43,154 bases of DNA from an uncultured Clostridia bacterium (GTDB lineage Bacteria > Bacillota > Clostridia > UBA1381): NCBI GenBank assembly GCA_904420525.1, contig CAJFVT010000056.1, positions 1 through 43,154 of the forward strand. Direction: 5' to 3'. A model generated the notes under the pieces. It saw only the letters and a program-made list of their open reading frames with translations, did no database searches and had not been told where the DNA came from. A program made the position numbers and the translations under genes. Positions within the stretch are counted from its first letter, which is position 1, and every line of letters begins with the position of its first letter. Shown here in pieces: positions 15,967 to 24,884 of this stretch.

Positions 15967-17094
15967 ATGTGTAAAAAGAGTATTGTTTTTTTAAGAAGTA
16001 ATCCTGTAGATCCCGATTCACGCGTAGAAAAAGAAGTGAATTCATTATTGAAGGCCGGACACAGGATAACTATACTGGCGTGGGACAGAGAAAAGACGTA
16101 TTCTCCGGCGGCGAACAGGATCAAGCTAGAGAACGGCAGCGCTGATATAGTAAGGATAGGGATAGCCGCGGAGTTCGGAGGCGGTATAAAGAAAAACGCT
16201 GTGCCGCTGCTTAGGTTTCAGTGCTTTTTATATAAGTGGCTGGTAAACAACAGCAGTGAATATGATGTTATACACGCATGTGATTTTGATACTGCCTTTG
16301 CAGGCAGCAGGGCGGCAAAACGATGTAAAAAAAAGCTGGTCTATGATATTTTTGATTACTATGTTGATTCATTTAATGTCCCGGGCATATTTAGGGGAGT
16401 CATCGAGGGCATGGATCATAAGATCATAAACAGCGCGGACGCCGTTATAATATGCAATGAGCAGCGCAGGGAGCAGATCAGGGGGACAGCTCCACATGAG
16501 CTGACAGTGATCCATAATTCTCCCGCAAAAACAGATCTGCACAGAGTCTCCGTGCCGGACAGCTCCGTAAAAATAGCATATGTGGGTATTTTGCAGGAAA
16601 CAAGATTTCTTAAGGAGATCGCGGAAACTGTTTCACAAAGGTCAGACTGTGAACTGCATATCGGCGGATTTGGTATGCTTGACGAATACTTCAAGGAGAT
16701 GTCGGAGCATTATGAAAATATAATCTATTACGGCAGATTAAAATATTCAGACACATTGAAGCTGGAGGCGGAATGTGATATCATGACTGCTGTCTATGAC
16801 CCACGTATACGCAATCATTATTATGCCGCGTCGAATAAATTCTATGAGGCGTTGATGCTGGGAAAGCCGATAATCATGGCAAAAAATACGGGGATGTCAG
16901 ATATAGTTGAAAAATATGATATAGGGGTATGCATGGAATATACCAAAGAGGGATTCAGCGGCGCTTTGGACGAGCTGATCGGAAGAAGAAACGAATGGAC
17001 CGGGATATCAGAGCGGATGAAGAGACTGTATGAAAGCAGCTATTCATGGGAGACCATGGAGAAAAGACTGGTTTGTTTGTATGATAAGATGTGA
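15967..17094 (+). CDS. GT4-type glycosyltransferase
   Basis: GT-B glycosyltransferase, 375 aa. The N-domain opens KSIVFLRSNPVDPDSRVEKEVNSLLKAGHRI, the 'DPRVxKEAxxL' pattern of GT4 enzymes. YDVIHACDFDTAFAG, KLVYDIFDYY and NSADAVIICNEQRR follow. The C-domain has KIAYVGILQETRFLKE, IYYGRLKYSDTLK and NKFYEALMLGKPII, where the first Glu of the usual E-x7-E is replaced by a YYAASNKF segment and one Glu remains in FYEAL. An upstream in-frame ATG at 15802 would run through the promoter; ATG 15967 has GGAGA six bases before it and starts the conserved region. It ends 14 bases before the DD-peptidase gene. Confidence 0.9.
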   Translation: MCKKSIVFLRSNPVDPDSRVEKEVNSLLKAGHRITILAWDREKTYSPAANRIKLENGSADIVRIGIAAEFGGGIKKNAVPLLRFQCFLYKWLVNNSSEYDVIHACDFDTAFAGSRAAKRCKKKLVYDIFDYYVDSFNVPGIFRGVIEGMDHKIINSADAVIICNEQRREQIRGTAPHELTVIHNSPAKTDLHRVSVPDSSVKIAYVGILQETRFLKEIAETVSQRSDCELHIGGFGMLDEYFKEMSEHYENIIYYGRLKYSDTLKLEAECDIMTAVYDPRIRNHYYAASNKFYEALMLGKPIIMAKNTGMSDIVEKYDIGVCMEYTKEGFSGALDELIGRRNEWTGISERMKRLYESSYSWETMEKRLVCLYDKM

Positions 17095-17108
17095 GAGGGG
17101 AACGGCTT

Positions 17109-19613
17109 ATGAAAAGGACAATATCGGCATTTGCGGCGATCGCGATATTTATGCAGCTGTTTTTTGTGATCCCGGCGGGAGCGGCGAGTGTCGGAGGAAG
17201 CTATATATCATCGTCAGGTGCGTGTGTTATGGACTACGACACAGGCGAGGTGCTGTATGAATATAACGGGAATGTTCCGCGTGTGCCTGCCAGCATGACA
17301 AAGATAATGAATATGTACTGTGTATACGAGGCTATTGAAAACGGGGAGATCTCACTTGATACGGTAGTGCCGATAAGTGAAAATGTGTATGATAAGTCGC
17401 GCGACCCGGTATATCAGAGCGTGCTGCCGCTTTATTACGGTACAACGTATACTGTGGATGAAATGATAGATGTTGTTGTCGCTTATTCGGCCAGCGGCGC
17501 CGCGGTGGCGCTGGCCGAGCTTGTAGGAGGCGGGAGCGAGGCGGCGTTTGTGGACAGGATGAACGCAAAGGTCGCCGAGATGGGCATAGACGCTTATTAT
17601 TATGACAGCTGCGGTATAGCCGACAACGAGGTATCGCCTATCGCTATGGCAACTCTTGCAAGAAATATAATAAGGGATTATCCGGATATTCTCGTCAGGA
17701 GCGCTAAGGCATCGGTATATTTTCACGGCAATACTTACAGGACTACAAATCACCTTTTGGACACGTATTATTATTCCGGAGCGGACGGACTGAAAACAGG
17801 GACGACGCCGGCGGCCGGCTACTGCTTCTGCGGTACAGCTGTAAGGAACGGCAGGAGGATGATCGCGGTAACGATGAACTCATCATCGACCGGGCAGAGG
17901 TTTATTGACACTGCACGGCTTCTGGACTACGGATTTGCCGCGGCCGCCGATAAATATGACAGTATTTATTATACGGAGCTGCGCACCTTTGTAAACGGAG
18001 CTGAAATGCCGACATTTATGTACAACGGCAGCACGCCGCATACAGTGATCATTGCGGAGGATCTGAAGGATTACGGATTTAATGTATCATACGATGAAGG
18101 AACGGCCACGCTGAATATAGAATATGATTCGGACAATCCGGTAACTCCAATACCGCTTGAAAGCTATAAGGGACTGAGCGGCATCAAGGCATTTACTGTG
18201 ATGAACAGCGGCGTAACAGTCGTTCTTGATGACGGGCTTACGGAACACAGACTGACTGATGTGTACAATATAGGCGGCTATATGTGCGTGTCGGTGGACG
18301 AGTTCAGCGGGATATACGATTTTTTGTGGAGTGAGGCGGACAAGGCGGCGTATATCCAAGCCTCAGTAAAGCAGCCGGAGGGACCGGTGCTCAACGGTGA
18401 GCTGCTCACCTCAAAGAGCGCTTATATAATGGACTACGATACAGGCGCTGAGCTGTACAGCTATGACGGCGACACACAGAGACCGGTGGCGTCGATCGCT
18501 AAGATGATGTCTGTATATGTGATCCTTGACGCGGTAAGGAACGGAGAGGTCAGTCTTGATACTGTAGTTCCCATAAGCGAAAACGTGTATCAGCTTTCGC
18601 GCTTGGAGGATTATAAGATGATGGTCAATCTTGAGTATGACGAGCAGTATACTCTTGATGAAATGATAGATATGATAGTTATAGATTCTGCGGCGGCCTG
18701 TGTCACGGCAGCGGCGGAGCTGATATGCGGGAGCGAGGAGGCGTTCGCGCAGCGGATGAACGATAAGGCGAGGGAGATAGGTATCGGCTCTGTGTTCTAT
18801 AACGGTACCGGAGTTTGTCTTGATCCGGAGACTGATAAGGAAAATCTTATGTCTGCGAAAGAGGTTGCGGTCATGACACGCCGCATGATACAGGATTATC
18901 CTGAGATACTTGAGCGGACGAAGCGGGCCTCGGTCGAGTTTCACGGCAGTACATACTATAATCTGAACAAGCTGTTCACCGATCATTATTACGAGGGCGC
19001 GGACGGCTTCAAAAACGGTATGACGGAGGCTTCGGGTTACTGTATGTGCGGCACCGCAGAGCGTGAGGGAAAGCGCGTCATAACGGTAACGCTGCCGTCA
19101 GAGTCGAATGAGGCAAGATTCACAGATACGATAAAAATGTTCAATTACGGCTTTGAAAAGCTCGGGGTATCGACTCCTGAGGCTGCCGCAGAGCCGAATG
19201 AGCCTGTATTTACCGATGCGGATCAGATCAGGATCAATATAGACGGAAATTATGAAATGACATTCCCTGACCAGCAGCCTGTGATAGTTGAGAACAGAGC
19301 AATGGTACCAGTAAGAGCTATCATGGAAACTCTTGAAAAAACAGTTGAATGGGATGAGGAAGAGCAGCAGACAATAATAAGCGATGGTACGATAACAGTA
19401 AAACTGAGCGCCGGAAACAGCACAATGGTGAAAGAAACCCAAAATCCGCTTGACGGCAGTGTCAGGACTGAGGATATAGAGCTTGACGCGGCTCCTGTGA
19501 TCCTTAACGGCAGGATGTGTCTGCCGCTAAGAGCTGTTGTTGAGGCGTTCGGCGCGGCAGTTATATGGGAGCAGGATACAGGCACTATACTTATAATCGC
19601 GGGAGTTTGTTAA
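17109..19613 (+). CDS. tandem S11 D-Ala-D-Ala carboxypeptidase-like protein with stalk domains
   Basis: Secreted wall enzyme, 834 aa, built as signal peptide (1-25), first S11 domain (about 30-290), a first stalk-like region (about 295-425), second S11 domain (about 430-680), and a copper-amine-oxidase-like stalk domain (about 700-834, with RAMVPVRAIME and RMCLPLRAVVE). S11 enzymes trim D-Ala from peptidoglycan with SxxK, SxN and KTG motifs. Domain 1 has SMTK (Ser62, Lys65) and KTG (229-231), but SxN reads SAS (127-129). Domain 2 has SIAK (462-465), but SAA (527-529) and KNG (635-637). So domain 2 looks catalytically impaired and domain 1 atypical. ATG 17109 follows GAGAGGGG. It may bind or edit the wall where the polymer is attached. 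Confidence 0.92.
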   Translation: MKRTISAFAAIAIFMQLFFVIPAGAASVGGSYISSSGACVMDYDTGEVLYEYNGNVPRVPASMTKIMNMYCVYEAIENGEISLDTVVPISENVYDKSRDPVYQSVLPLYYGTTYTVDEMIDVVVAYSASGAAVALAELVGGGSEAAFVDRMNAKVAEMGIDAYYYDSCGIADNEVSPIAMATLARNIIRDYPDILVRSAKASVYFHGNTYRTTNHLLDTYYYSGADGLKTGTTPAAGYCFCGTAVRNGRRMIAVTMNSSSTGQRFIDTARLLDYGFAAAADKYDSIYYTELRTFVNGAEMPTFMYNGSTPHTVIIAEDLKDYGFNVSYDEGTATLNIEYDSDNPVTPIPLESYKGLSGIKAFTVMNSGVTVVLDDGLTEHRLTDVYNIGGYMCVSVDEFSGIYDFLWSEADKAAYIQASVKQPEGPVLNGELLTSKSAYIMDYDTGAELYSYDGDTQRPVASIAKMMSVYVILDAVRNGEVSLDTVVPISENVYQLSRLEDYKMMVNLEYDEQYTLDEMIDMIVIDSAAACVTAAAELICGSEEAFAQRMNDKAREIGIGSVFYNGTGVCLDPETDKENLMSAKEVAVMTRRMIQDYPEILERTKRASVEFHGSTYYNLNKLFTDHYYEGADGFKNGMTEASGYCMCGTAEREGKRVITVTLPSESNEARFTDTIKMFNYGFEKLGVSTPEAAAEPNEPVFTDADQIRINIDGNYEMTFPDQQPVIVENRAMVPVRAIMETLEKTVEWDEEEQQTIISDGTITVKLSAGNSTMVKETQNPLDGSVRTEDIELDAAPVILNGRMCLPLRAVVEAFGAAVIWEQDTGTILIIAGVC

Positions 19614-19638
19614 AGAATGACGGATCCGGGGCTTCGGG

Positions 19639-19667
19639 TTGTCTTTTTGCCCGGCTTGTGGTATACT
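19639..19667 (+). promoter_or_regulatory. extended -10 promoter before rodA
   Basis: TTGTCT (19639-19644), 17 bp, TATACT (19662-19667), with TGG directly before the -10 (extended -10). About 50 bases upstream of the start. Confidence 0.7.
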
Positions 19668-19716
19668 GTTACTGTGGTCAAAAATAATGAATAGTGTTTC
19701 AGAGGTGTTGATATAA

Positions 19717-20859
19717 TTGAAAAAGCATAAATTAACAGGATTTGGACTGCAGCCTGTTATAGCAAAGGAGTTCGATTGGTTTCTGTTTCTGCTAACTGTG
19801 ATAATAGCGGCATTCGGACTCGTTGTGGTATATTCGGCTACGCGCACTACAGGATCAAATTCAAATATAATCGTTCAGTCCGGAGCGTACTGTCTGGGCA
19901 TCGGGCTTATGCTCGGCATAACATTCTTTGATTATGAGCAGTTCTCGAACATGGTAAAATATATATATGTATTTGCTTTGTTTATACTGGTCATAGTGCT
20001 CATTTTCGGTGAAGGAGAGGAAAGCTGGGGAGCGAGGAGCTGGATACGCATAGGCTCTATAGGCTTTCAGCCGGCGGAATTTGCAAAGCTGTGCTTTGTG
20101 CTGACCTTTGCATATCATTTGTCAAAGGTCGAGGACAAGGTAAACAACATAAAGGTCCTCCTTGGGCTTACCGTGCATTTTGCCGTACTGCTGGCGCTAA
20201 TACTGCTTGAGCCGGATATGGGAAGCGCGATGGTATTTATATTTATGTTTGCCTGCATGCTGTTTGTTGCGAAGCTTTCATATAAATATATAATCCCTGT
20301 GCTGGCGTGCGGTATCGTGTCGCTTCCGATAATCTATAATTTCGTTCTGGAGGATTACCAGAGAAAGAGGATAGATGTGTTCTTTGATCCGACAATTGCG
20401 CCCGATGCGGAGGGATATAATGTTATCCAGTCAAAAATAGCGATAGGCTCAGGTCAGCTTTGGGGAAGAGGCTACCTTGAGGGAACGCAGAATCAGATGG
20501 GACTTATACCATCGAAGACGACAGACTTTATATTCAGCGTTTTATCGGAGGAATTCGGCTTTATAGGGGCAGTAATAGTTGTCATACTGCTGTTTGTGCT
20601 GATATATAGGTGCTTTAAGGCCGCTAAGCGGGCTGATAACACGTTCGGAAGATATATATGCGTGGGCGTAGGCGCAATGTTCCTGTTTCATGTATTTGAA
20701 AATGTGGGCATGTGTATAGGGATAATGCCGGTAACAGGCATACCTCTGCCGTTTATAAGCTACGGAGGAACCTCGCTGGTCACTAATATGGCCGCTATAG
20801 GACTGGTTCTCAGCGTCACATACCACAATAAGCCGCGCGCGCGGGTAGAGGTATATTAA
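19717..20859 (+). CDS. rodA: RodA/FtsW/SpoVE-family peptidoglycan polymerase (SEDS)
   Basis: Ten-helix SEDS glycosyltransferase that polymerises lipid II with a class B penicillin-binding protein. Signatures: VVYSATRTTGSN after the first helix, FFDYEQF, SWGARSWIRIGSIGFQPAEFAKL, LLEPDMGSAMVFIFMF (with the functional Asp), IGSGQLWGRGYLEGTQNQMGLIPSKTTDFIFSVLSEEFG, and the C-terminal GIMPVTGIPLPFISYGGTSLV. Length 380 aa is closer to RodA than to FtsW/SpoVE tails, so rodA is preferred but not certain. It starts with TTG, nine bases after AGAGGTG. No partner PBP is in the window. Its place between a DD-peptidase and an SLH lyase continues the envelope theme. Confidence 0.93.
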   Translation: MKKHKLTGFGLQPVIAKEFDWFLFLLTVIIAAFGLVVVYSATRTTGSNSNIIVQSGAYCLGIGLMLGITFFDYEQFSNMVKYIYVFALFILVIVLIFGEGEESWGARSWIRIGSIGFQPAEFAKLCFVLTFAYHLSKVEDKVNNIKVLLGLTVHFAVLLALILLEPDMGSAMVFIFMFACMLFVAKLSYKYIIPVLACGIVSLPIIYNFVLEDYQRKRIDVFFDPTIAPDAEGYNVIQSKIAIGSGQLWGRGYLEGTQNQMGLIPSKTTDFIFSVLSEEFGFIGAVIVVILLFVLIYRCFKAAKRADNTFGRYICVGVGAMFLFHVFENVGMCIGIMPVTGIPLPFISYGGTSLVTNMAAIGLVLSVTYHNKPRARVEVY

Positions 20860-20872
20860 CAGCAGGATATAA

Positions 20873-20935
20873 AAGGGACTGAGTCAGAAAAACACCGGCA
20901 TATGCTGACGTTTGGATCAGGCAGTCCCTTATTTG
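20873..20935 (+). terminator. probable terminator after rodA
   Basis: AAGGGACTG (20873-20881) pairs with CAGTCCCTT (20922-20930). The 40-base interior holds a second TCAG/CTGA pairing. The T tail is weak. Confidence 0.5.
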
Positions 20936-20979
20936 TACAAAAATAACGGATATTTGCACAAAAAAACATCTAAAAATAC

Positions 20980-21008
20980 TTTAAAAAATGGCTGATGTAT
21001 GTTATAAT
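20980..21008 (+). promoter_or_regulatory. extended -10 promoter for the PL11 lyase gene
   Basis: TTTAAA (20980-20985), 17 bp, TATAAT (21003-21008) with TGT before the -10. No catabolite-repression site was recognised in 20860-21079. Confidence 0.7.
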
Positions 21009-21079
21009 AGTTATATATGAATGCAGAGGCTGATAGTGTTTACTGAATGTTTTTAGGGAGTAGAAAGGAGCACTAAAAT

Positions 21080-23887
21080 ATGAAAAATACTAAGAGAAAC
21101 CTTAAGAGGTTAGGGGTAATCTCGCTGGTTCTCGCACAGGTAGCAACAGCTGGAGTTGTGCTGCCGACAACGGCAGGAGCGTTTGCCGCTTCCGCGATCA
21201 CAAGGAACATGGAAAATCTTGACCGCGGAGTCGTTGCGATAATGACGGAGAACGGGGTGTATCTTTCGTGGAGGAGACTCGGTACTGAAAGCGCGGATAC
21301 GAACTTTGAAGTATACCGCAACAAGGAAAAGATAACAGAGGGTGCAATAACAAACTATACCGATGCAAATGGTACCATAAACGATTATTATACGATCGTA
21401 TGCAATGGAACGATGTCTGAGCCGGTGCCGGTTCTCGACAGCAACTATATAGAGATCCCGCTGCAGAACACTCCAGATTATGAGGGAAGCGCAGTTACGA
21501 GCCGTGACGGTATTACATACGGCTATTATGCTCCGGGAGACGGTTCATACGGCGATCTTGACGGTGACGGCGAATACGAGATAGTATTCCTCTGGAATCC
21601 GTCAGACGCGAAGGACGCGAATGCGGGCGGTCAGACCGGTAAGGTCTATATGGATGCATACAAGCTTGACGGAACGTTTATGTGGCGTATCGATATGGGC
21701 TGGAACATACGCGCAGGCGCGCATGATACGCAGCTTTGTATTGCCGATTTTGACGGCGACGGCGCATCAGAGGTCATGGTAAGAACAGCTGACGGTACGA
21801 CCGACGCTGCGGGGAATGTTATCGGAGATGCGAGCCGCGGAGGTGATTACGAGAACTCGTGGGCGGCTTTAAACGGAGGTAAAAACCTGCAGGGTCCGCT
21901 TTACGTGACGGTATTTGACGGCGAAACAGGTGTAGCTCTCGATACAACAGATTATTTTCCGAACAATGTGACGGGTTCAAACTCAGTATCGCTCTCGTTC
22001 GGTGATGATTTCGGAAATCGTTCGGAGCGTTACAATGCAACGATCGCATATCTTGACGGACAGTATCCTTCGGCAGTGTTCGGCCGCGGCTACTATATGG
22101 GCAAGAACGGGCAGCAGAGAATGGCGGCTGCGGCCTATGATTACAGAAACGGCGAGCTCACTATGAGATGGAGCTTCGATACGAACGACTCCGCAAACGC
22201 GCAGTATGTCGGAAACGGTAACCATAATATTGAGGCTGCGGACCTTGACGGCGACGGTAAGGACGAGGTATGTATAGGCGCTACCGCATGGGATGATGAC
22301 GGAAGCGTATTGTGGTGCACAGGTCTTGGTCATGGCGATGCTATGCATATAGGCGATTTCACGCCTGAGCATGAGGGGCTTGAGGTCCTTACAGCACATG
22401 AGGAAGCGGGAAATTCACTTTCTGATCCGCTGATAACGCCGCTTGAGCTCAATAACGCTATAGGAATGGATCCGTCGGCAACAGAGATGAACTGGGGACT
22501 TACGCTCCAGAGCGCGTCAACAGGTAAGTTCATACAGGCTTATCAGGGAGCCAAGGATACAGGCCGCGGTATCATAGCAAACATCGGCTACGGTGATTCC
22601 TACTATGTAATGTGGGGTGCCGCGAGCACGGGCTATCATGATAATGAGGGCAATGACCTCGGAGATCTTGGAATGGCAATGAACGGACGTATCTATTGGG
22701 ACGGCGACCTTCAGGATGAGCTTCAGGATCACAGAGGCGCAGGTCAGGATATCGTTATATCAAAATGGAATGATTCCGCTAAGCAGGTAGAGGATCTGTT
22801 TGTTCCGGAGGGTACGCACTCGATCAACTCGACTAAGGGTAACACGAATGGTCAGGCCGATCTTATAGGCGACTGGCGTGAGGAATTTGTTACCTATGTT
22901 ACTACCGGTGAGGAAAGCGAAACAGAGCATACCACTGTTAAGGGTTCCTTCAATAAGGATATCCCTGTTGATATAGTAAGAACAAAGTACAGCTATTCGC
23001 TTAGGATATATACGACAACTATCCCGACAGAGTATAACTTCTATACGCTTTCACACGATGATGTATACAGAAATTCATCAGGCGCTTATAACAACTGTTA
23101 TAACCAGCCGCCGCATATAAGCTGGTACATGAACGATGCGATAGAAAATTCGGAGTACACAACTCAGCCGGACGCTAATATAAAGCTTGTTTCAAACAAT
23201 TATAAGGCAACGGCATTTGATGCAGCGGCTCTTCCGGATCAGGGCTCTGGCAGAGTATGGGATCCGACAGGCGGTTCCGGCGAGACTCCGACAGATCCTG
23301 ATACACAGGGCGGAGACATCAACGCTCCGGATGCTGTAGGCGGTATCACGCAGGCAGCAGGCCTCGGTTATTTCTATGACTGTGTAAATCACTGGTCAAG
23401 ACCGAACATCGATACACTCTATTCAAGAGGTGTAGTTGAAGGTGTATCTGAGAACATGTTTAATCCTGAGGGAACTATAACAAAGGGCGAATTCATAAAG
23501 ATGATCGTTCTGGCGGCAGGTCTTGAGGTAGGTTCGGTTCCGGACGGCGCTAACTGGGCAGCTCCGTATTATGCGGCAGCAGTTAAGGCCGGCATGATCC
23601 CGTCGGGAATGGATCTTAAAGCGACAGAGCTTGATCAGGTGATAACCCGTGAGGAGATGGCGGCGCTTGTATGCAAGGCTGCAGAAGCGAATGGCAAGAC
23701 GATCGATTCGACAGCGGTATCCTTCACAGACGCGGATACGATATCGGATTGGGCAGTAGACTATGTTTACGGTGCTGCAAATCTCGGTATAATAGACGGT
23801 TATGACGATCAGTCATTTAAGCCGCAGGGAACAGCTACACGTGCAGAAGCGTGTGCTATGGTTGCAAGACTTATCGTTCAGCTATAA
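21080..23887 (+). CDS. PL11 rhamnogalacturonan endolyase with C-terminal SLH repeats
   Basis: Secreted, cell-surface lyase that cuts the rhamnogalacturonan I backbone of pectin by beta-elimination. Signal peptide 1-37 (AFAASA). PL11 features: NLDRGVVAI and GVYLSWRRLGTE at the start, then the beta-propeller with repeated calcium-type loops DGDGEYEIV, DFDGDGASEVMVRTADGT, DLDGDGKDE, and the LIGDWREEFV and YNFYTLSHDDVYR segments characteristic of YesW/YesX. A Gly/Pro linker (about 720-750) leads to three SLH repeats with ITKGE, ITREE and ATRAE. Length 935 aa equals a PL11 catalytic unit plus SLH. Own promoter; GAAAGGAG eight bases before ATG. The SLH tail tethers it to the wall, presumably by pyruvylated polymer. 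Confidence 0.95.
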   Translation: MKNTKRNLKRLGVISLVLAQVATAGVVLPTTAGAFAASAITRNMENLDRGVVAIMTENGVYLSWRRLGTESADTNFEVYRNKEKITEGAITNYTDANGTINDYYTIVCNGTMSEPVPVLDSNYIEIPLQNTPDYEGSAVTSRDGITYGYYAPGDGSYGDLDGDGEYEIVFLWNPSDAKDANAGGQTGKVYMDAYKLDGTFMWRIDMGWNIRAGAHDTQLCIADFDGDGASEVMVRTADGTTDAAGNVIGDASRGGDYENSWAALNGGKNLQGPLYVTVFDGETGVALDTTDYFPNNVTGSNSVSLSFGDDFGNRSERYNATIAYLDGQYPSAVFGRGYYMGKNGQQRMAAAAYDYRNGELTMRWSFDTNDSANAQYVGNGNHNIEAADLDGDGKDEVCIGATAWDDDGSVLWCTGLGHGDAMHIGDFTPEHEGLEVLTAHEEAGNSLSDPLITPLELNNAIGMDPSATEMNWGLTLQSASTGKFIQAYQGAKDTGRGIIANIGYGDSYYVMWGAASTGYHDNEGNDLGDLGMAMNGRIYWDGDLQDELQDHRGAGQDIVISKWNDSAKQVEDLFVPEGTHSINSTKGNTNGQADLIGDWREEFVTYVTTGEESETEHTTVKGSFNKDIPVDIVRTKYSYSLRIYTTTIPTEYNFYTLSHDDVYRNSSGAYNNCYNQPPHISWYMNDAIENSEYTTQPDANIKLVSNNYKATAFDAAALPDQGSGRVWDPTGGSGETPTDPDTQGGDINAPDAVGGITQAAGLGYFYDCVNHWSRPNIDTLYSRGVVEGVSENMFNPEGTITKGEFIKMIVLAAGLEVGSVPDGANWAAPYYAAAVKAGMIPSGMDLKATELDQVITREEMAALVCKAAEANGKTIDSTAVSFTDADTISDWAVDYVYGAANLGIIDGYDDQSFKPQGTATRAEACAMVARLIVQL

Positions 23888-23904
23888 GTATTCATATTAA
23901 TTGC

Positions 23905-23932
23905 GAAACCGCCGGTTTACGGCGGTTTCTGC
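23905..23932 (+). terminator. intrinsic hairpin after the PL11 gene
   Basis: GAAACCGCC (23905-23913) and GGCGGTTTC (23921-23929) form a nine-pair stem with a 7-base loop 17 bases after the stop codon. There is no long T run. Confidence 0.6.
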
Positions 23933-23938
23933 GTAATG

Positions 23939-23991
23939 AAAAAAGGGTACGGCCAATGTACTCAGTACATTGACCGATACCCTTTTTTTAG
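23939..23991. terminator. bidirectional terminator between convergent genes
   Basis: A long, nearly perfect dyad (AAAAAGGGTA, CGGCCAATGTACT and complement, loop at about 23963) ends in a T7 run on the plus strand and has A-rich ends that give a T run on the minus strand. It lies between the plus-strand lyase and the minus-strand CAP gene and would stop both. Confidence 0.88.
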
Positions 23992-24000
23992 TTTTTGCGT

Positions 24001-24807
24001 TTATTTTGTTGAGGCAAATTCCTGGACCCAGTATATGCCGTAGGTCCCGCCGCGGACAAAGGATATCCCTGTCTCGTTAAGCTTTGGATCAAGGATATTC
24101 TCCCGGTGCGATGGGCTGTTCAGCCATGCCTCCACAACGCTTTGCGGGTCGGGCTGCCCTGCTGCTATATTCTCGGCGGCTGCGGCATAGCGTATGCCCA
24201 TGTTCCTCATGCGTTCAAACGGTGTGAGTCCTTCTGGTGTATCATGTGAAAAATAGTCACGCTCAGCCATATCGGCACAGTGTTCATATGCCGCGGCGGC
24301 CAGATCGCTGTTCCATACAAACGGCCGCAGACCGTAAAGGCTTCGCTGTTCATTTATAAGCTCCAGAACAGCATATTGCCAGCCTGAGCAATCGACAGCG
24401 ATATCGCTTGTCAGGTATACTGTGTTGCCGGAAACGCTTACCTCGGCGTCAAGAGCCGAAGCGGCAGCGGAAAGCGGTATAGTAAAAATGCCGTCAGAAA
24501 TGGATATGTCTCCGTCTGTTATATATCCGATATTATTAATGTATATGCGTCTGTTGTCCGCAAACATAGTTATTTTAAGGTCAGAACTGAATGCTGTAAC
24601 GCGGCATTCATCCGGAAACCATTGTACTGTAAATCCGGCGGCTTCAAAAAGAGTGCGTGCTGATATCTGTATATTGCCGATATTGCTGCCGGAAACTATG
24701 CAATTTACCGGAGTGCCGTTCAGGATGATACGATCGTCCGCGGCTGCCGCAGCAGTGCTTCCGAAGCATATTGCCGCGGAAATAATATATGGTAGAAAAC
24801 ACCTCAT
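24001..24807 (-). CDS. secreted CAP-domain (SCP/YkwD-like) protein with stalk domain
   Basis: Exported protein, 268 aa. Signal peptide 1-23 (FLPYIISAAICFGS, then AAAAA). A copper-amine-oxidase-like stalk domain covers about 25-130. The C-terminal CAP domain covers about 145-268: LINEQRSLYGLRPFVWNSDLAAAAYEHC, FSHDTPEGLTPFERM, ENIAAGQPDPQSVVEAWLNSPSHRENIL and the closing YWVQEFA. YkwD/SafA-like CAP proteins act at the wall or spore coat, often in germination; the exact role is not known. Met at 24807 is preferred over the ATG at 24858 because GGGAG precedes it on the minus strand and the signal peptide starts there. The same stalk domain type occurs in the DD-peptidase of this window. Confidence 0.9.
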   Translation of the reverse strand: MRCFLPYIISAAICFGSTAAAAADDRIILNGTPVNCIVSGSNIGNIQISARTLFEAAGFTVQWFPDECRVTAFSSDLKITMFADNRRIYINNIGYITDGDISISDGIFTIPLSAAASALDAEVSVSGNTVYLTSDIAVDCSGWQYAVLELINEQRSLYGLRPFVWNSDLAAAAYEHCADMAERDYFSHDTPEGLTPFERMRNMGIRYAAAAENIAAGQPDPQSVVEAWLNSPSHRENILDPKLNETGISFVRGGTYGIYWVQEFASTK

Positions 24808-24829
24808 CAATAAGTCTCCCGTCAAAGAA

Positions 24830-24843
24830 ATCTGTATACAGAT
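24830..24843 (-). promoter_or_regulatory. 14-bp perfect palindrome at the CAP gene start site
   Basis: ATCTGTATACAGAT lies just downstream of the minus-strand -10 box, over the predicted transcription start, where a repressor would block initiation. Confidence 0.5.
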
Positions 24844-24846
24844 ATT

Positions 24847-24875
24847 ATTATACACCATTTTTCATCAATAAACAA
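24847..24875 (-). promoter_or_regulatory. promoter of the CAP gene
   Basis: On the minus strand, TTGTTT (24875-24870), 17 bp spacer, TATAAT (24852-24847). Around 40 bases upstream of the chosen start. Confidence 0.65.
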
Positions 24876-24884
24876 TACTAAAAA

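Noticed and set aside
19626-19654. CCGGGGC/GCCCGG pairing after the DD-peptidase gene as a terminator
   Set aside because: Imperfect, and it overlaps the -35 and spacer of the rodA promoter with no T tail after the stem.
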